Assembly (NCBI GenBank): GCA_021234155.1
Contig: JAJEKV010000114.1
Location: 1,760,224-1,824,223 of the forward strand
DNA: 64,000 nucleotides
Reading direction: 5' to 3'
Origin: Isoetes taiwanensis
Lineage: Eukaryota > Streptophyta > Lycopodiopsida > Isoetales > Isoetaceae
Position numbers and translations under genes: made by a program. Positions 45,090-56,099 of this stretch are shown piece after piece (position 1 is the first letter of the stretch; every line of letters starts with the position of its first letter). The notes below the pieces were generated by a model. It saw only the letters and a list, made by a program, of their open reading frames with translations. It searched no databases and was not told the DNA's origin.

Positions 45090-48000
45090 AGGGCGCGTGA
45101 GCGTCTGAAGAAATGTAAATCGACATTCCATGAGGAGACAGTCCGAAGGCCAAAGGCACTGACTGGCATTTGGATTGCGGTGAAAATGGGACGCCGATTT
45201 AAGGAGCTCAAAGAAGATGCATTTGAGGGCAGCACAAAAATCCCGCTTTGAAGATGGACGTAAGGATCGTGAGGTGGAGGCATTTTGCAAGAAGTTGTTG
45301 AGACCATGAAGCGCATCCGCGGCTGATGCCAACCACGCCATTAGCAATGTAGATCCAATTGGTGGTGTCGCCCGAGTGGCACCTTCTTCCCAATGTGAGC
45401 GGCGAACAAAACGTGGATCCCACCGGAGATCCGCCGAGATCCGAGGTGGTGTCCACCGCATGACCATCCATGACCTTGGTCCAAAACGAAGTCGCCAATC
45501 GGTCAGAACCCGGGGCGTGGAGGTACGCCTGTGAAGCATAGGGAGAAGGAACCATGCCCGTATGGGTTCTTGAAAGCAGTCTCCGATTGATCGACAAGAT
45601 CCGGATCAAGTGCCCGACACCAACGATCCCAAAGAGAAGCAGAGAGCCGAGAGTTGACAGGGGCTATCCCATCCCGGTGGGGACCGCCTTGCTATCCAAC
45701 GAGCTTGTAATCGATTGTAACCAAAGAAGGTGCTGCATATAAATTTGTGCATAGGGAAGATCTTGGATGTCCTAGATACTTCCTAATTTGTTGTACGCCC
45801 TTCCGCTTGCCGAGAGATAAATGATTGGCAAGCTTCGAGGCATGTACTCCCTCGATGAAAAAGTTTGGTCCGAGCAGGATCCGCAAGATATGGATTGTTA
45901 TCCCGAAGCACCCATTGCGCAGTTGGGGTCACCCCGAAAAGTCGGGCGTGGCCCATTTCCAAAGTTTTCCGTATCACCTAGATAGAAATCATGAAAGATG
46001 TAAAGCCATGGGCTGAACCACTCAAGGTGAGAAAGCTCCGATCGCGGCACACGGTGTATGAGATCAAAGACGACAAGGGCACAAAGACAACCCTTTGTCT
46101 TCAATGGAGAGTTCGCCAAATCAAGAAAATCAGCATCGCTTAGTGGGATATCCACAGGGCCATCGGCCGCGTGCCACTTTGAAAGGAAGAGGTGGCGTCG
46201 AGCAACCACATAATCATGATAGCAGGAGGGAGCTGGGAAGTCCACTGGCATTCTGTGAAGAATTGAAGTCTGGGCGTCAAGTTTGGTTTGAGCCTCATCA
46301 GCAGACTGAATAGCTTGCTGCAGCTGTTGTTCGAGATCACGGATCCCCATTGTCCCTTTCGAGTAGCAGCGTGGATCGGGTCACTAACCCGCTTCGAGAA
46401 GGATTGACCGGGAGGAAGATTTCCTGGTATTGAGACGGCTAACGCTAATCTCTCGCCATCTAATATTTTCTCGCTTCTCGACCCGTAATGATCTTGAAGA
46501 GAGGTGAGCCGAGAGGTTCTCGTGGTAGAAAGCCGAGTCGTCAAGAGGCTAATTTGAGCGCCCCGCTGAAAAGATTCTGAGCTTGAGTGCTGAAATTTTC
46601 ACACGCCCGGTACAAGGCATTGAGTTTAGCAACATTCTGTCCTTTGTACCTCGAGAGCTTGTGCTTTGGACTTGTTGTGCTCCAATAAAGTCCGGACCGA
46701 CCGAGTCGAGCCCGTCATTGGTCCATGAAAGTTGGCTGATTTGAGCTTCAGACTTTTGAGATCCGCATGAGCCCGCAGAGCTTCATGTTTGTCTTGAAGT
46801 TTGGCTCCAAAGTTGCAAATTGGGCGCTTGCCTTTGAAGGTCTTGTGTACCGCGACGAGGCCTCGAAAAGTTCGCTGAACCCCACCATAAGAGTGCCTTG
46901 GGATTCTTTTGTAACTTAAGAGCAAAGCAGCTCGAGCATCCTCAATGACACGATACAAATAACCGACGGGGGTGTTGTGGTGGTGGAGCTTCGCTGCCCG
47001 GTTTGGGAGGTCCGGGAAAAATGGTGTGAAGTGGATGGTGTAGCGAGGAAGAGACAACAGGATAGAGTGACCGTGGTCATGACCAGGGAAGATGGGCGGA
47101 TGTGCCAACTTTGTGAGTGATTGGAAGGAGCCCGAGTGGAATTATGAGAATTTGGTGGTGGGGAGGGAAGTAATGACTCCGATGAGGGCTTGAAAGTGCC
47201 CTCCCACGTAAACTTCGAAATGGAAGTGGTACCGGGCGGTCCATTTCTTGGAGAAGACGATAGAACATCATTTGGGGCCAATCTATGTGGTGTTTGGAGT
47301 GTGTAGCAAGAAGGACCGTTATAGAAAGGTTTATTGATATGGGTGTTCTGATAGAATACCCAAGGAATTTGCGCCCGCGTAAATTTAACAAAGGTCTCGC
47401 GGAGGTTTGGTCGATATTGGTCGAATGATGGACATTGGCATGATAAGCAGGTGCACCAAACTCGCGGACGCCAATATCCTGTGATAGCGTAATTCCATGA
47501 TACACAAGGAGTGTGCAAGGAATATGAAATACCTCAGAAATCAAATGTTGAGTCAATGAAATAGTGGTGCCATCGATCACGGCGGTGTAACCTTTATCCG
47601 TTAACGATATTGGCGGCGAACCGCCGCGAACCGGTCGATTTGGAGCCTAAGGTCCATTTGAGAGAATTCAGAAAGTTGGGTCGCTCAAAGAATCGCTTTA
47701 TTGGGGCCAACAAGGGCTTCACCTGAAAGTGGGCGCCAAGAAAGATACAGATGCAAAAGGGCCTGGATCCTTGGGAGCGTAGAGCTTGAAGTGTAGAAAA
47801 TCTTGGGGCAGCCATGGGAATGATGTGCTGAACGGCGAGAGATGCCAAAGGCGGAGGACGAAAGTCGAAAGTACGGAGGACGGGCGCAGAGGAACGGTGC
47901 TGTTTGTTTTAGGGCGCACAACCGAGGCGGCAGAGGTGTGAAGAGTGCGAACCGGAACCGCTGATGGTGCCGGGATGTCAAAAGATGCGAGAAAGGGTAT

Positions 48001-48420
48001 TGAGAGGCAAAATTTGGCTAAGTCCCAAAACGTAAGGGAGAAGCAATGAACGTGAGGATGAGACGTAAGAAAGATCGGATGTGACAGATGGCAAAGGACA
48101 CCCATTAATGTTCGACGGGCGTGAAAAGAAGGAATGGCATTCAATGCCGGGCAACTCAAGGGATATCATTAAAAGGAAATGTGTCGAAGGTACCATGGCT
48201 AGATATGCGGGAGAACAGATTCTCATTTTAGAAACAAAATTTGCATTGCAAACACGTTGGCGACAGGATTGGTCCACGCCGACAAGGAGTTCCTCGCTGG
48301 AGCTATATAAGACGAACCGAGCGAAACGAAGGCATCCGATGGCGCCAAGATGGCCGCCGGCTGGGTTGAACGAAAATTGCACAATGCCCACTAACCGCCG
48401 AGAGGGATCACTTGTAAGAT
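45090..48420 (-). pseudogene. Additional ORF region downstream of integrase (env-like/aORF)
   Basis: The 3.3 kb between integrase and the 3' LTR keeps long minus-strand frames in coding sense: 47978-48391, 47719-48159, 47077-47580, 46916-47518, 46626-47108, 46140-46544, 45898-46350 and others, linked by frameshifts. Notable text: RFFERPNFLNSLKW near 47680; AVIDGTTISLTQHLISEVFHIP near 47580, resembling the V-x-G-x-x-I-x-x-S...I...fgIP blocks of plant transposon accessory proteins; GVREFGAPAYHA near 47480; and LEQQLQQAIQSADEAQTKLD near 46330, a coiled-coil-like helix. Athila-type elements carry an env-like ORF in this position. I see no convincing signal peptide or paired membrane segments, so an accessory ORF of unknown role is the safer name. 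Confidence 0.6.
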
Positions 48421-48789
48421 GAATTGTTCGATCTCTCGCGCTGCCACAACCGTGGCATTCGCATGGACGGCTGGTGTGCCGGGATGGCTGAACATCCCGA
48501 ATTCAAGACCAACGGGATGGAGGTGGTTCTCAGACCTTCACTGGGATCCGGAGCGTAACCTCTACCATCTCCTCCGCATCACCTCTCCCAACCCCGAGTA
48601 GAGGGTTTTTCCTCTTAGGACTTAGTAGATAGGGCTCGAGCCCGCTTTTTGTATATAGGGCGCGCCATAGCGAAATAGCTACGGCATTGCCCACATTTTG
48701 TAAAAAATCTCCACTATAATATAATCCACCCTTTCTAGTCACTTTGGTGTTTTGTTTTTGAACTGCTCGTGGTGTTGATGTTCACTTTC

Positions 48790-49670
48790 TTGTGATGAAA
48801 TGCTTTGAGACTAAAACCATTAACCAATGTAGGTAATGGAGTGCCATCTAACTCACCTAGTTGGAAAAACGCTTGGTCTAACCACTTTGAACAATTTGAT
48901 AAGGGCCAAGCCAACTAAACTTGAGTTTACCCGGAAAATTTTTGTACCGAATCATAAAGAAGAACCAAATCTCCTGGCTTTGAATGTTTTTGTCTTCACA
49001 CGCTTGTCATGTAAAGATTTTTGCAACCTTGTCCATGAAGAACACGAATATAAGCATCCCTTCAAGTTCATCCAACTCGTTTCTAATTGATAGACCCGCT
49101 TCTTTGAGAGCACCGTGGATTATGAGCAAGAGCCAATTGAAAACTGAAAGTGTTGGAAGGATGTATTCAAATGGCATGAGAGCTTCCCCGACCATAAACC
49201 AATTTAAAAGGAGGTGACCGTGAGCAATCTTGAAACAAGTATTGTAGGCCCAAAGAACAAAGAGGGAAGTTTTGTCCGCCAACTGCGCGGGAAGCGCCAC
49301 AAATTTTCTTGAGAATGGTGACCGAAGTTTTGTTGGTGCTTTCCGCCAACCCATTGCCTTGAGGATAGTAAGGTGTGCTCTTGTGATGATGTATCGAAGG
49401 ATAATCCGTCGGCTCCTTGATAGTATGATTGATGAAATGAACACCACGGTCACTGACCAGCTCGGGGGGCAATTTAATCGCTGATAATTTGTTGATAGAG
49501 AACTCGAGCTGTGGCTTTGCAGCAGTGTTGTCTGGAAGGGCACAAAGCTTCCGCCCATTTGGTGGCGTGTCAGTGAGAACCAGAATGTATCGCACGAAAG
49601 TCGCCGCCAGAGGATCTATAGGTCCCACAAAGTCCATTCCCCATTTGGTCGGCGGGAAGCGGCGCGGCAA
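48790..49670 (-). pseudogene. Integrase core and C-terminal domain
   Basis: The frame 49670-49167 is intact for 167 codons and shows the whole catalytic triad: WGMDFVGPI (D), ELVSDRGVHFINH (D) and YYPQGNGLAESTNK (E), with the usual D-D-35-E spacing roughly kept. It would insert the DNA copy into the genome. Past a frameshift the text MPFEY.LPTL, YQLDELDE and further left GDLVL..KFPGKLK.SWLGPYQV and LPTLVNG corresponds to the gypsy integrase C-terminal region, ending near 48790. The N-terminal HHCC zinc domain (expected 49.7-49.95 kb) is degraded; only CHAACGACRGWG is seen. No chromodomain follows. Confidence 0.88.
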
Positions 49671-50059
49671 TCACGCCAAGGGAAGAGCCGCCACGCCGTC
49701 AGTCCCCACCCGCGGCAAGCCCCACACGCGGCGTGGCATGGAGCATCTTTGAAGAGCGTGGGCCAATAATACCCTAAGAAGGATTTTGCGCGCATTGGTG
49801 TCACCATGAAAATGACCACCACCGAGCCCCTTTGATGAGCTTCTAACAATGTCCGGAACTTCATGAGGTAGAACACAATGAAGGCGATGGTGTCCTTACT
49901 TTTTGTAGAGATGTCCAGCAACCATGGTGTAGTCACTGACCTCCTGAGAAATTGATGGCTTACCGGATTGGCGCTGGCGAGAGAGCTGCCTCATCTTCCT
50001 CGTGGAAGAGCACCCGTGAGGAGGTAAATCAATGAAAATCATGGAACCAATGTGGTGTT

Positions 50060-51270
50060 GCCGTGACTAAAAAGAGCCGAGCATCGTGAAAAAGCGCCGA
50101 GACCCCAAGCCTTTGGGATCATCCGCGTGGATGCGGAAAGATAATCCGAACAACATGAGATTTGCCAAAACCTTATGAATCCATTTCAAAGGAGCAAATT
50201 TTTGAGAAGAAGGACCCAACGAAAGCAATGCGCCCGTGGGTGTGGACTTGTTGATCAAACAGAGAAGTGCTTGGTGGTCCACAAAGAACTTGATTTTGAT
50301 CCGCCTAAAAGGTAATGACGGCCGCGTTGGACACGTAAAATGAGACCCAAAGCTTCACGCCCGTGGCGTAATAGTTGCGCCAGCCAGAATTGAGTTTCCT
50401 ACCGGCGAAGCGATTTGGTTTATCAAGCAGCGATCATATTCTTGAGAAAGAACAGCTCAATAGCAAACGCCGAGACATCGACATGAACGCGGAAAGGGCT
50501 TGTCCCATTGAGGAGGAACAAGAACCGGTGCCTGAGTAAGCAAAAGCTTCAGCTGTTGGAAAGCAGCTTCCTCCTGGGAATTCCAAGCCCAGGTGGATTC
50601 GTCACCCGTGAGTTTATGAATGGGATCTGCAATGGCTGCCAGTCCAGGTATGAAGGTGGAGTAATAATTGACCTTTCCCAGGAAAGAGCGTGTCTCTTTG
50701 ATATTGGCTGGTGCTTGAGCCTTGAGCACAATAACCGATTTTGGCGTGATCAGGGTGATTCTCGCTTTGTCGACAACATGGCCTAACGTAACACCGGTGA
50801 CGCAAAAGGTGCATTTCTCAGATTGAGACTAATGCCCCACTCATCACATTTCTGGAAGACGAAGTTCCAATTTATCCAAATGGTCAGCCATGGAACTGTG
50901 AGGGCAGAGAAGTCATCTTGAAAAATTTGCAAAGAACGGATTTTCCTTCATGAAATCCCCAAAACCGAGAGCATGATGCTGAAATGTTGAAGGAGAGTTG
51001 ATAATCCAAAAGGAACCACCTTGTAGGCAAAAAGTGCCCACCTGGGGTGGTGAAAGTGGTCTTGAGTTGATCGATTCTTTGATGGAGATCTGATTGTAGC
51101 CAGAAAACCATCCATAAAGGAGTACATCTCATGTCCACCCACTTCTTCCGAACTTGGTCCGTGAAGGGAAGTGGAAAATGATCACGCCCGCGGCCCGATT
51201 GAGTTTCCGATAGTCCACACGCACGCCGGATCTTACCATTGTGCTTAAGGGCAATGACGATGGGGCTCAC
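50060..51270 (-). pseudogene. Reverse transcriptase and RNase H
   Basis: From right to left: SPIVIALKHNGKIR near 51250; VDYRKLN near 51210 in another frame; RDHFPLPFTDQV near 51175; YSFMDGF near 51120; DQLKTTFTTPGG near 51060; the YxDD box as FQDDFS near 50912; LDKLEL..QKCDEWGISLNL near 50870-50820. The connection and RNase H follow: ETRSFLGKVNYYSTFIPG (50457-50729, intact), WAWNSQEEAAFQQLK, and VDHQALLCLINK near 50270. All landmark motifs are present, but at least four frameshifts divide them. The enzyme would copy the element's RNA and degrade it. The FPLPF motif and absence of a chromodomain downstream support the Tat/Athila branch. Confidence 0.88.
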
Positions 51271-51464
51271 CCATTCGTATGTTTGACCTCATAGATCAAA
51301 CCCGCAGAAGGAGTTTGTCAATTTCCGCCTTTGACGCGATCACGGTAATTAGGGTTGAGCTCAGGCATCGCTGCTGCTACAATCGGGTCGCATCATCGAT
51401 TTGGTAGGAATGGTAAGTTCCCCAAGCTTTTGTTGATTCCCCCAAGATCTTTGTAACTCCAGGC

Positions 51465-52660
51465 TTAAAATGTGTTTGAATTTTTGAATGCTGACGCCCT
51501 TGTTACGATAAGGAGCCGGAAGGTTTGCAAAGAATGCGACAGTTGATTGTTGCCAACGCCCACAATCTCGACTTCGAGTCCTAATATGGGTATGACTTCA
51601 GATTCCCGGACAATGTGTGCAGGAGGTTGGAGCATAACCGGATGCGGCACTTTTCGCGGTGAAAAAGAGAGGTTGCCCAGGCCATCTAGCGCGGTTGTTT
51701 CATGATCGCGTACATCAACAGGGTTGCAGAGTGTCGCGATTCGAAAAGTGATCAACGCTGCTGGATTCGATTGCAAAGGAGCCGTAGGGTCAAGCAAGGC
51801 AGCCATACCGGTCCCGATCAAGAGTCATCTCCCCAAGGATCGATATTCGGTAGGATGACGCAGGCGCACTCGCAGTGGAGCCCCGAACTTGATAAATATT
51901 CGGAGCTTCTTCGTAATCGCTCTCCGAGAGAAGGTTCCGCATTGTCACCGTAAATGATCCCGCCCTCGCTTGCAAGTCCATGGTGGCATTGAGATGACCA
52001 TCGCTGATGACTAACCGTCCGTGGCCCAAGAATGGATACTTTTGCCCCGGAGAAAAGGTCTACCCACCAAAGATTTCATAGTCACCGGATCTTCGCCAGC
52101 TTTCCACACTCCAAATTCCATGGGAAAGCCGAGATCACCAATGTTGATGTGAAGAATAGGTGTGACGCCTTGAGGTCTCGTGGATATGGCCATTAGCCAA
52201 TTTGATGTCATATGGGGCACGAAAAGAGTTGTGTGATGCCCATTTGTTTTGCGAGTTTATCCGATGAGATTGACCGCGCTACCTCCATCGATTTGAACAT
52301 GGTTGACTTGCTGATTTCCCACCGTGGCATGGACCGTGGGTGTAGAGGTAGCCACAATGTTAACTAAAACAATGGGAGGGTAACTGGTCCTTGAGAGCAG
52401 ACGAAGTTTTAAAAATGGTTGCCAAGCTTAAAGGAATTTTGATCTTGGCAAGCTCCTCTTGGAGTTCGAGAGGTACATGAGAAAAAGGATCTCACTGGTT
52501 CCACCAACAGCGGAGTGCGTGGGCAGGAAGCAAAGAATCTTTTTCGAGTAAGTCAACCCTCGGCCGCAATATTGGGATATGTCCGAGAGCCGGAGGTTGA
52601 GATGTTGAAGGTGTATCTTGTCTTTGTTGAGCTCTAGTGGTGGCATGAACATTTGCCAAC
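51465..52660 (-). pseudogene. Gag-pol linker and aspartic protease
   Basis: Around 52275-52289 the minus strand encodes IDGGSAVNLI, the protease active-site block in which Asp-Gly/Ser-Gly/Ala is catalytic in this family (D-G-G here, as in many Athila elements). Upstream and downstream frames (52011-52220, 51465-51821, 51790-52029) are protein-like linkers. Stops follow the active site directly, so the protease is inactive. Confidence 0.65.
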
Positions 52661-52999
52661 GTGGCGGCCTTCAAAGAAGCCTTTTGCATGAGGTTCAAAA
52701 TGCTTTGGCTAAACTTTGGGCATGACATGTGGCATGAGCTTTTCCAAGTCGCGCAAAGTGAACCTTTTTTCGTCCCCATGAGGAATGGTGTCCACCGCAA
52801 AGGCGGTTAGTTGCGTCTGCCCTTCTCAATAGTCAAGGGACGGATGCCTTGGTCCGGCGTGAAACTAGACCAACCCAATTTGACTACTGGATCGGGTGGA
52901 TTAAGTGCCCTAAAAATTTCCTCTTGGGCTTGTTGATCCAAATTACTGAGGTTGATTTGCTGGAGCTGGTTGATAGCGTGATTGCCGAGGCGCTTTGGG

Positions 53000-54480
53000 G
53001 CTTCTAAGAACTGGTCGCGGCCTTGTTTGCCATTAGCGAGCCATAGTTGGTAAGCCGTGGAGGCTTAACCGATGTGGTCTGATTTGTGCCGTGAAGTCGT
53101 ACCTCAACTTGTGGAAGTTGAGGACACGCCGTGGTGGTATGACCCCATTCTTGACAGTGATAACACCGAGCTTTAGAAGGATCAAAAGGAGGACGCTGGG
53201 TTGATCCCCGTGGTTGGTCCCCCGGGCGGATAGAGTTGCGCGGGCCGCACCAAGAGGTGGCCGCCGATAGTGTGATTGTTGCCGAGGTGTGGTTTGCACT
53301 TGATAAACCATTTTGTTATGGAACGGTGGGATGAGTGCGAGTGCACTCTTCCGCGGCATGATTGCACATGTTGCATCGCTTGCAATGAGGCGGGCCATTG
53401 GTGGAGTTGCACCCATTGGCCAAATGGCCTTGATATTTGCAAATATGGCACCGTGATTTGATCATACTGCGGATTAGCGGTTGAGGCTGAAACAGCCGCT
53501 TGTGGAACCATGATCGGTGGAATGAATGGGAGCTCTTGAAGAGCCACCGGAGGAAACATTGACGAGTGATTGACTAGGTCAATAGCCCCGCTCCAAAGTT
53601 TTTGGACGCAGTATTCAAATATGAGTCGAATAGCAGGAGGAAGTCCTTGAAGAAACCAGACCAAAATCCGCCTCGGTAGGGTACTCCTTGAGCTTACTTA
53701 GCGAATGTGAAGTCTATCCGCGAAAATCCCAGGCACTGCGGGCTCTTGTTGAAGTTCATTGAGTTGCTTGAGATGAAGTTGATCATCATCCGTGGTCCCA
53801 GAATGAGACGTAAAAAGCAAAGCGGCGATTTTTCGACCAAGCTTTGTTTCCAATGGCTTTTGTTGGACATGAGCCATTGATGAGGAGAGCCCTCACAGGT
53901 GGTGGAAAAGATATGGAATTTCAGTTGAGGTTGCGCTGGACCATTTAGGACAGCTAGAGCCCCAAATTCTTCCATGTGGGCCTCGAGCACTTTGGTCTAA
54001 CGGTTTGCCTTTCGTGTTACCAAAGGTGGGATAAGTCGGGCCAAAGTCCGAAAGGTAGATGTGAAAGTGCCGGGCCGCAGAAACAAGATAGTGAGGATAT
54101 GGAGGTTGAGGTGGATGGGGCATTGTTGTGACCGACGGACCCTCGGCGAAGGGGTGACCGCGCTTGAGAAACCGGCAGCCGAGCATTGGTTTTGAGATCC
54201 GTAAGGTTGTAAAATGGAAGAGCAAAGGGGAAACGAGGGAAAGGATAGTCCCGGTAGGCAAAGGAGACATGTGGATAGCCGCCCACCCACCCGGGAGATG
54301 ATGGTTGTATGGGAAGAGGCGTATGGCCTGAAGAATGATGGATGTAGGCATGTTCAGGGGTGTGAAAGTACGGGTTGAGAAGGTTGAGCCGGATAAGGCT
54401 CCCCGGATAGTGATGAGGGGACCGAGGTTGTGAGCAATGTTTGCACGCTTTGGGGCGGGAAGTGGACGAGATCGACACGA
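53000..54480 (-). pseudogene. Gag with three CCHC zinc knuckles
   Basis: Three CX2CX4HX4C boxes lie in one frame: CHICKYQGHLANGC (53409-53450), CKRCNMCNHAAEEC (53343-53384) and CYHCQEWGHTTTAC (53124-53165), with one stop between the second and third. Knuckles of this type bind genomic RNA. Upstream, the frame 53694-53990 has a FEEFGxLA-type block (HMEEFGALAVLN) and WLM, as in retrotransposon gag capsid regions, and 54017-54478 is Pro/Ser/His-rich, probably disordered. Two knuckles close together plus one separate is unusual. Confidence 0.75.
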
Positions 54481-54660
54481 GGGGTGGGTGGCGGACCGAG
54501 CCCTAGGACCAAGATGGCCCCTCTATGTCATAAGCGATCCATACATGTCGCTAACAGCTTCCGACCCGATGGCGCCCCAAGCGAGATGCCGTCCGAGAAA
54601 GGAGTTCTTCCGGCGGAAATTACTGACGCATATGGCGCATGTAAGAAAGGGATAAAATCG

Positions 54661-54677
54661 ACCCGGCAATGGCGATG
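54661..54677 (-). promoter_or_regulatory. Primer-binding site (tRNA-Asp-like)
   Basis: The minus strand reads CATCGCCATTGCCGGGT, close to TGGCGCCGTTGCCGGGG, the complement of the tRNA-Asp 3' end used by Athila-type elements; GCC-TTGCCGGG matches at all but one position. It lies six bases after the 5' LTR. Confidence 0.65.
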
Positions 54678-54682
54678 TTGTT

Positions 54683-55248
54683 TGGGGTCCGGGTTCGAAC
54701 CCCTCGAAGATGCACTGCGGAGGACCCGTGGATCTAATCAGAGAGTCCGGGGACTATGTCACGCCGGATTTGCTTTGAAAGAGAAGAAAAAGAAGAAAAC
54801 AGAACAAATGAGAGAAAGGTGATAAGCTTCCTTGATATCAATGATGAAAATACATGAGCTCTCGCAATAGAGAGAAAACCGAAGGAGACAAGACTCAAAA
54901 CTCATCTAAAAACTTAAGGAGCCAACTCTACTCATATATATAGTACAAATGGCCTTGGGGCCCAATATAGACACTGACCGATTCTTAAAAAAGGCCGCAC
55001 CGGAAGGAGGCCCCGATTTGAATGTTGGTGCTCTTGAAGTGCCCGAATCACTTTGACGCTGGCGGTGACGCGGGTCCACTTGTCCGGAGCGGGCATTTTG
55101 TTGATAGTCGGCTTTGATCAAGGGGTCCGGCCATAGTCTTCATGAGGTTTGATGTCCGGACTGCGGGTTGGATCGAGGATCCTTGAGCTTGACTCGTCCG
55201 TCAGATAAGAGGAATAGTCCTGCACTCGAGGCAATGGACTGGTAAGCA
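54683..55248 (-). repeat. 5' LTR of the Athila-like element
   Basis: It aligns with 44299-44874 over its full length with many short indels. The TATATATA stretch is near 54934-54948, and the GGGTTCGAACCC word near 54691-54702 is a perfect pol III B-box-like palindrome. It is flanked on the right by CGCTT. Confidence 0.85.
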
Positions 55249-55253
55249 CGCTT

Positions 55254-56095
55254 CGGCCCACCAAGTAATGGTCAAAGAGCTACCGGAGCAGAGATCAAAG
55301 GGTCGAAGACGGCTGATCCAAGAAGAGGGAGGGGCCAAGGCCATCAAGGGGCAAGAGGAAGCCGGTCAAGGTTGGGAAGAGGGCAGAAAAGAGTCATCAA
55401 CGAGCCGCTTCGGAGGAGACCTCACTTAATTCACCGACGACATTCGACTAAGACTACACGTGGGCGCCAGACGGGGCAAGCTCTTCAAAGCCCCCTGTGA
55501 GTAGAGGAGGAGGTACACGAGCGCACGGCCCAAGAGCAGAGGAGGCCGGCAGTATGGCCCCCCACCATTTCCGACGGGATAGAGTCAAGACCCCACGGCC
55601 AAGCAATGGAAGTTTCAGTGTGATAGACCCCTTAAAGGTCTATCGAAGAGAATGAGGGAGCACAACGTGATATATGGCTATGGAGGCCTTACAACACCTA
55701 TTACCAGTGAGCACCGGTGAGAACGATTGAAGGCGGCAACTAATTAAGAGCCGCCACACACTAAAGCCCCCTCCACCAAAGCCCAAGCCCCCAATGAAGC
55801 ACCCGGAAGAAGCGAACAAGAAGAAACAGAGGAAGACAGTACCAAGGAGATCCGCCACTTCCGTAAGAGTTAATGACTCGACTCCCCGCCGCTCCAACAC
55901 CGTCCGGAGTCATTCAAGAATACAACACGCATTACGCGCGCGACAGAGATGTTGCTGTGCTTGCAAGAGGCTACGAAGCCCACTTTAGTGAAACATTTTG
56001 AAGATTCAACGGCCTGCATCTGCACGCCAAGAGGGTTACCCTCATGAGGCGTGATATGTATCTTGCCGTACATCAAGGGCGAAACGACCTTGAGT
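55254..56095 (+). pseudogene. Internal region of family X, right of the Athila-like insertion
   Basis: Charged plus-strand frames continue after the insertion (for example HPEEANKKKQRKTVPRR near 55795 and KELPEQRSKGRRR near 55275), with several stops. No protease or polymerase motif is visible. Together with 43930-44298 the internal region of this copy would be only about 1.2 kb between two LTR-like blocks, which would suit a non-autonomous derivative. Confidence 0.35.
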
Positions 56096-56099
56096 TTTG

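Larger units (their letters stand above)
44299..55248 (-). mobile_element. Full-length Tat/Athila-like gypsy retrotransposon, decayed
   Basis: Both LTRs are present (54683-55248 is 5', 44299-44874 is 3' in the element's sense), with a polypurine tract, a tRNA-Asp-like primer site, gag with three zinc knuckles, protease, reverse transcriptase, RNase H, integrase and an additional ORF region between integrase and the 3' LTR. CGCT(T) flanks both sides (44295-44299 and 55249-55253), a 4-5 bp target duplication. The primer site type, the FPLPF reverse-transcriptase motif and the downstream ORF point to the Tat/Athila branch; no chromodomain is seen. The LTRs differ by many small indels, so the insertion is old or the sequence is error-rich. 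Gag-pol is broken by frameshifts. Confidence 0.88.

Noticed and set aside
47077-47580. Intact 167-codon host gene
   Set aside because: It lies inside the Athila-like element, shares sense with pol and runs on into neighbouring frames, so it is part of the additional ORF region.
53276-53461. Plus-strand zinc-knuckle-like text CIACNEAGHWWSC
   Set aside because: The spacing to the last Cys is one residue short, and the minus strand encodes three perfect knuckles in the gag sense here.
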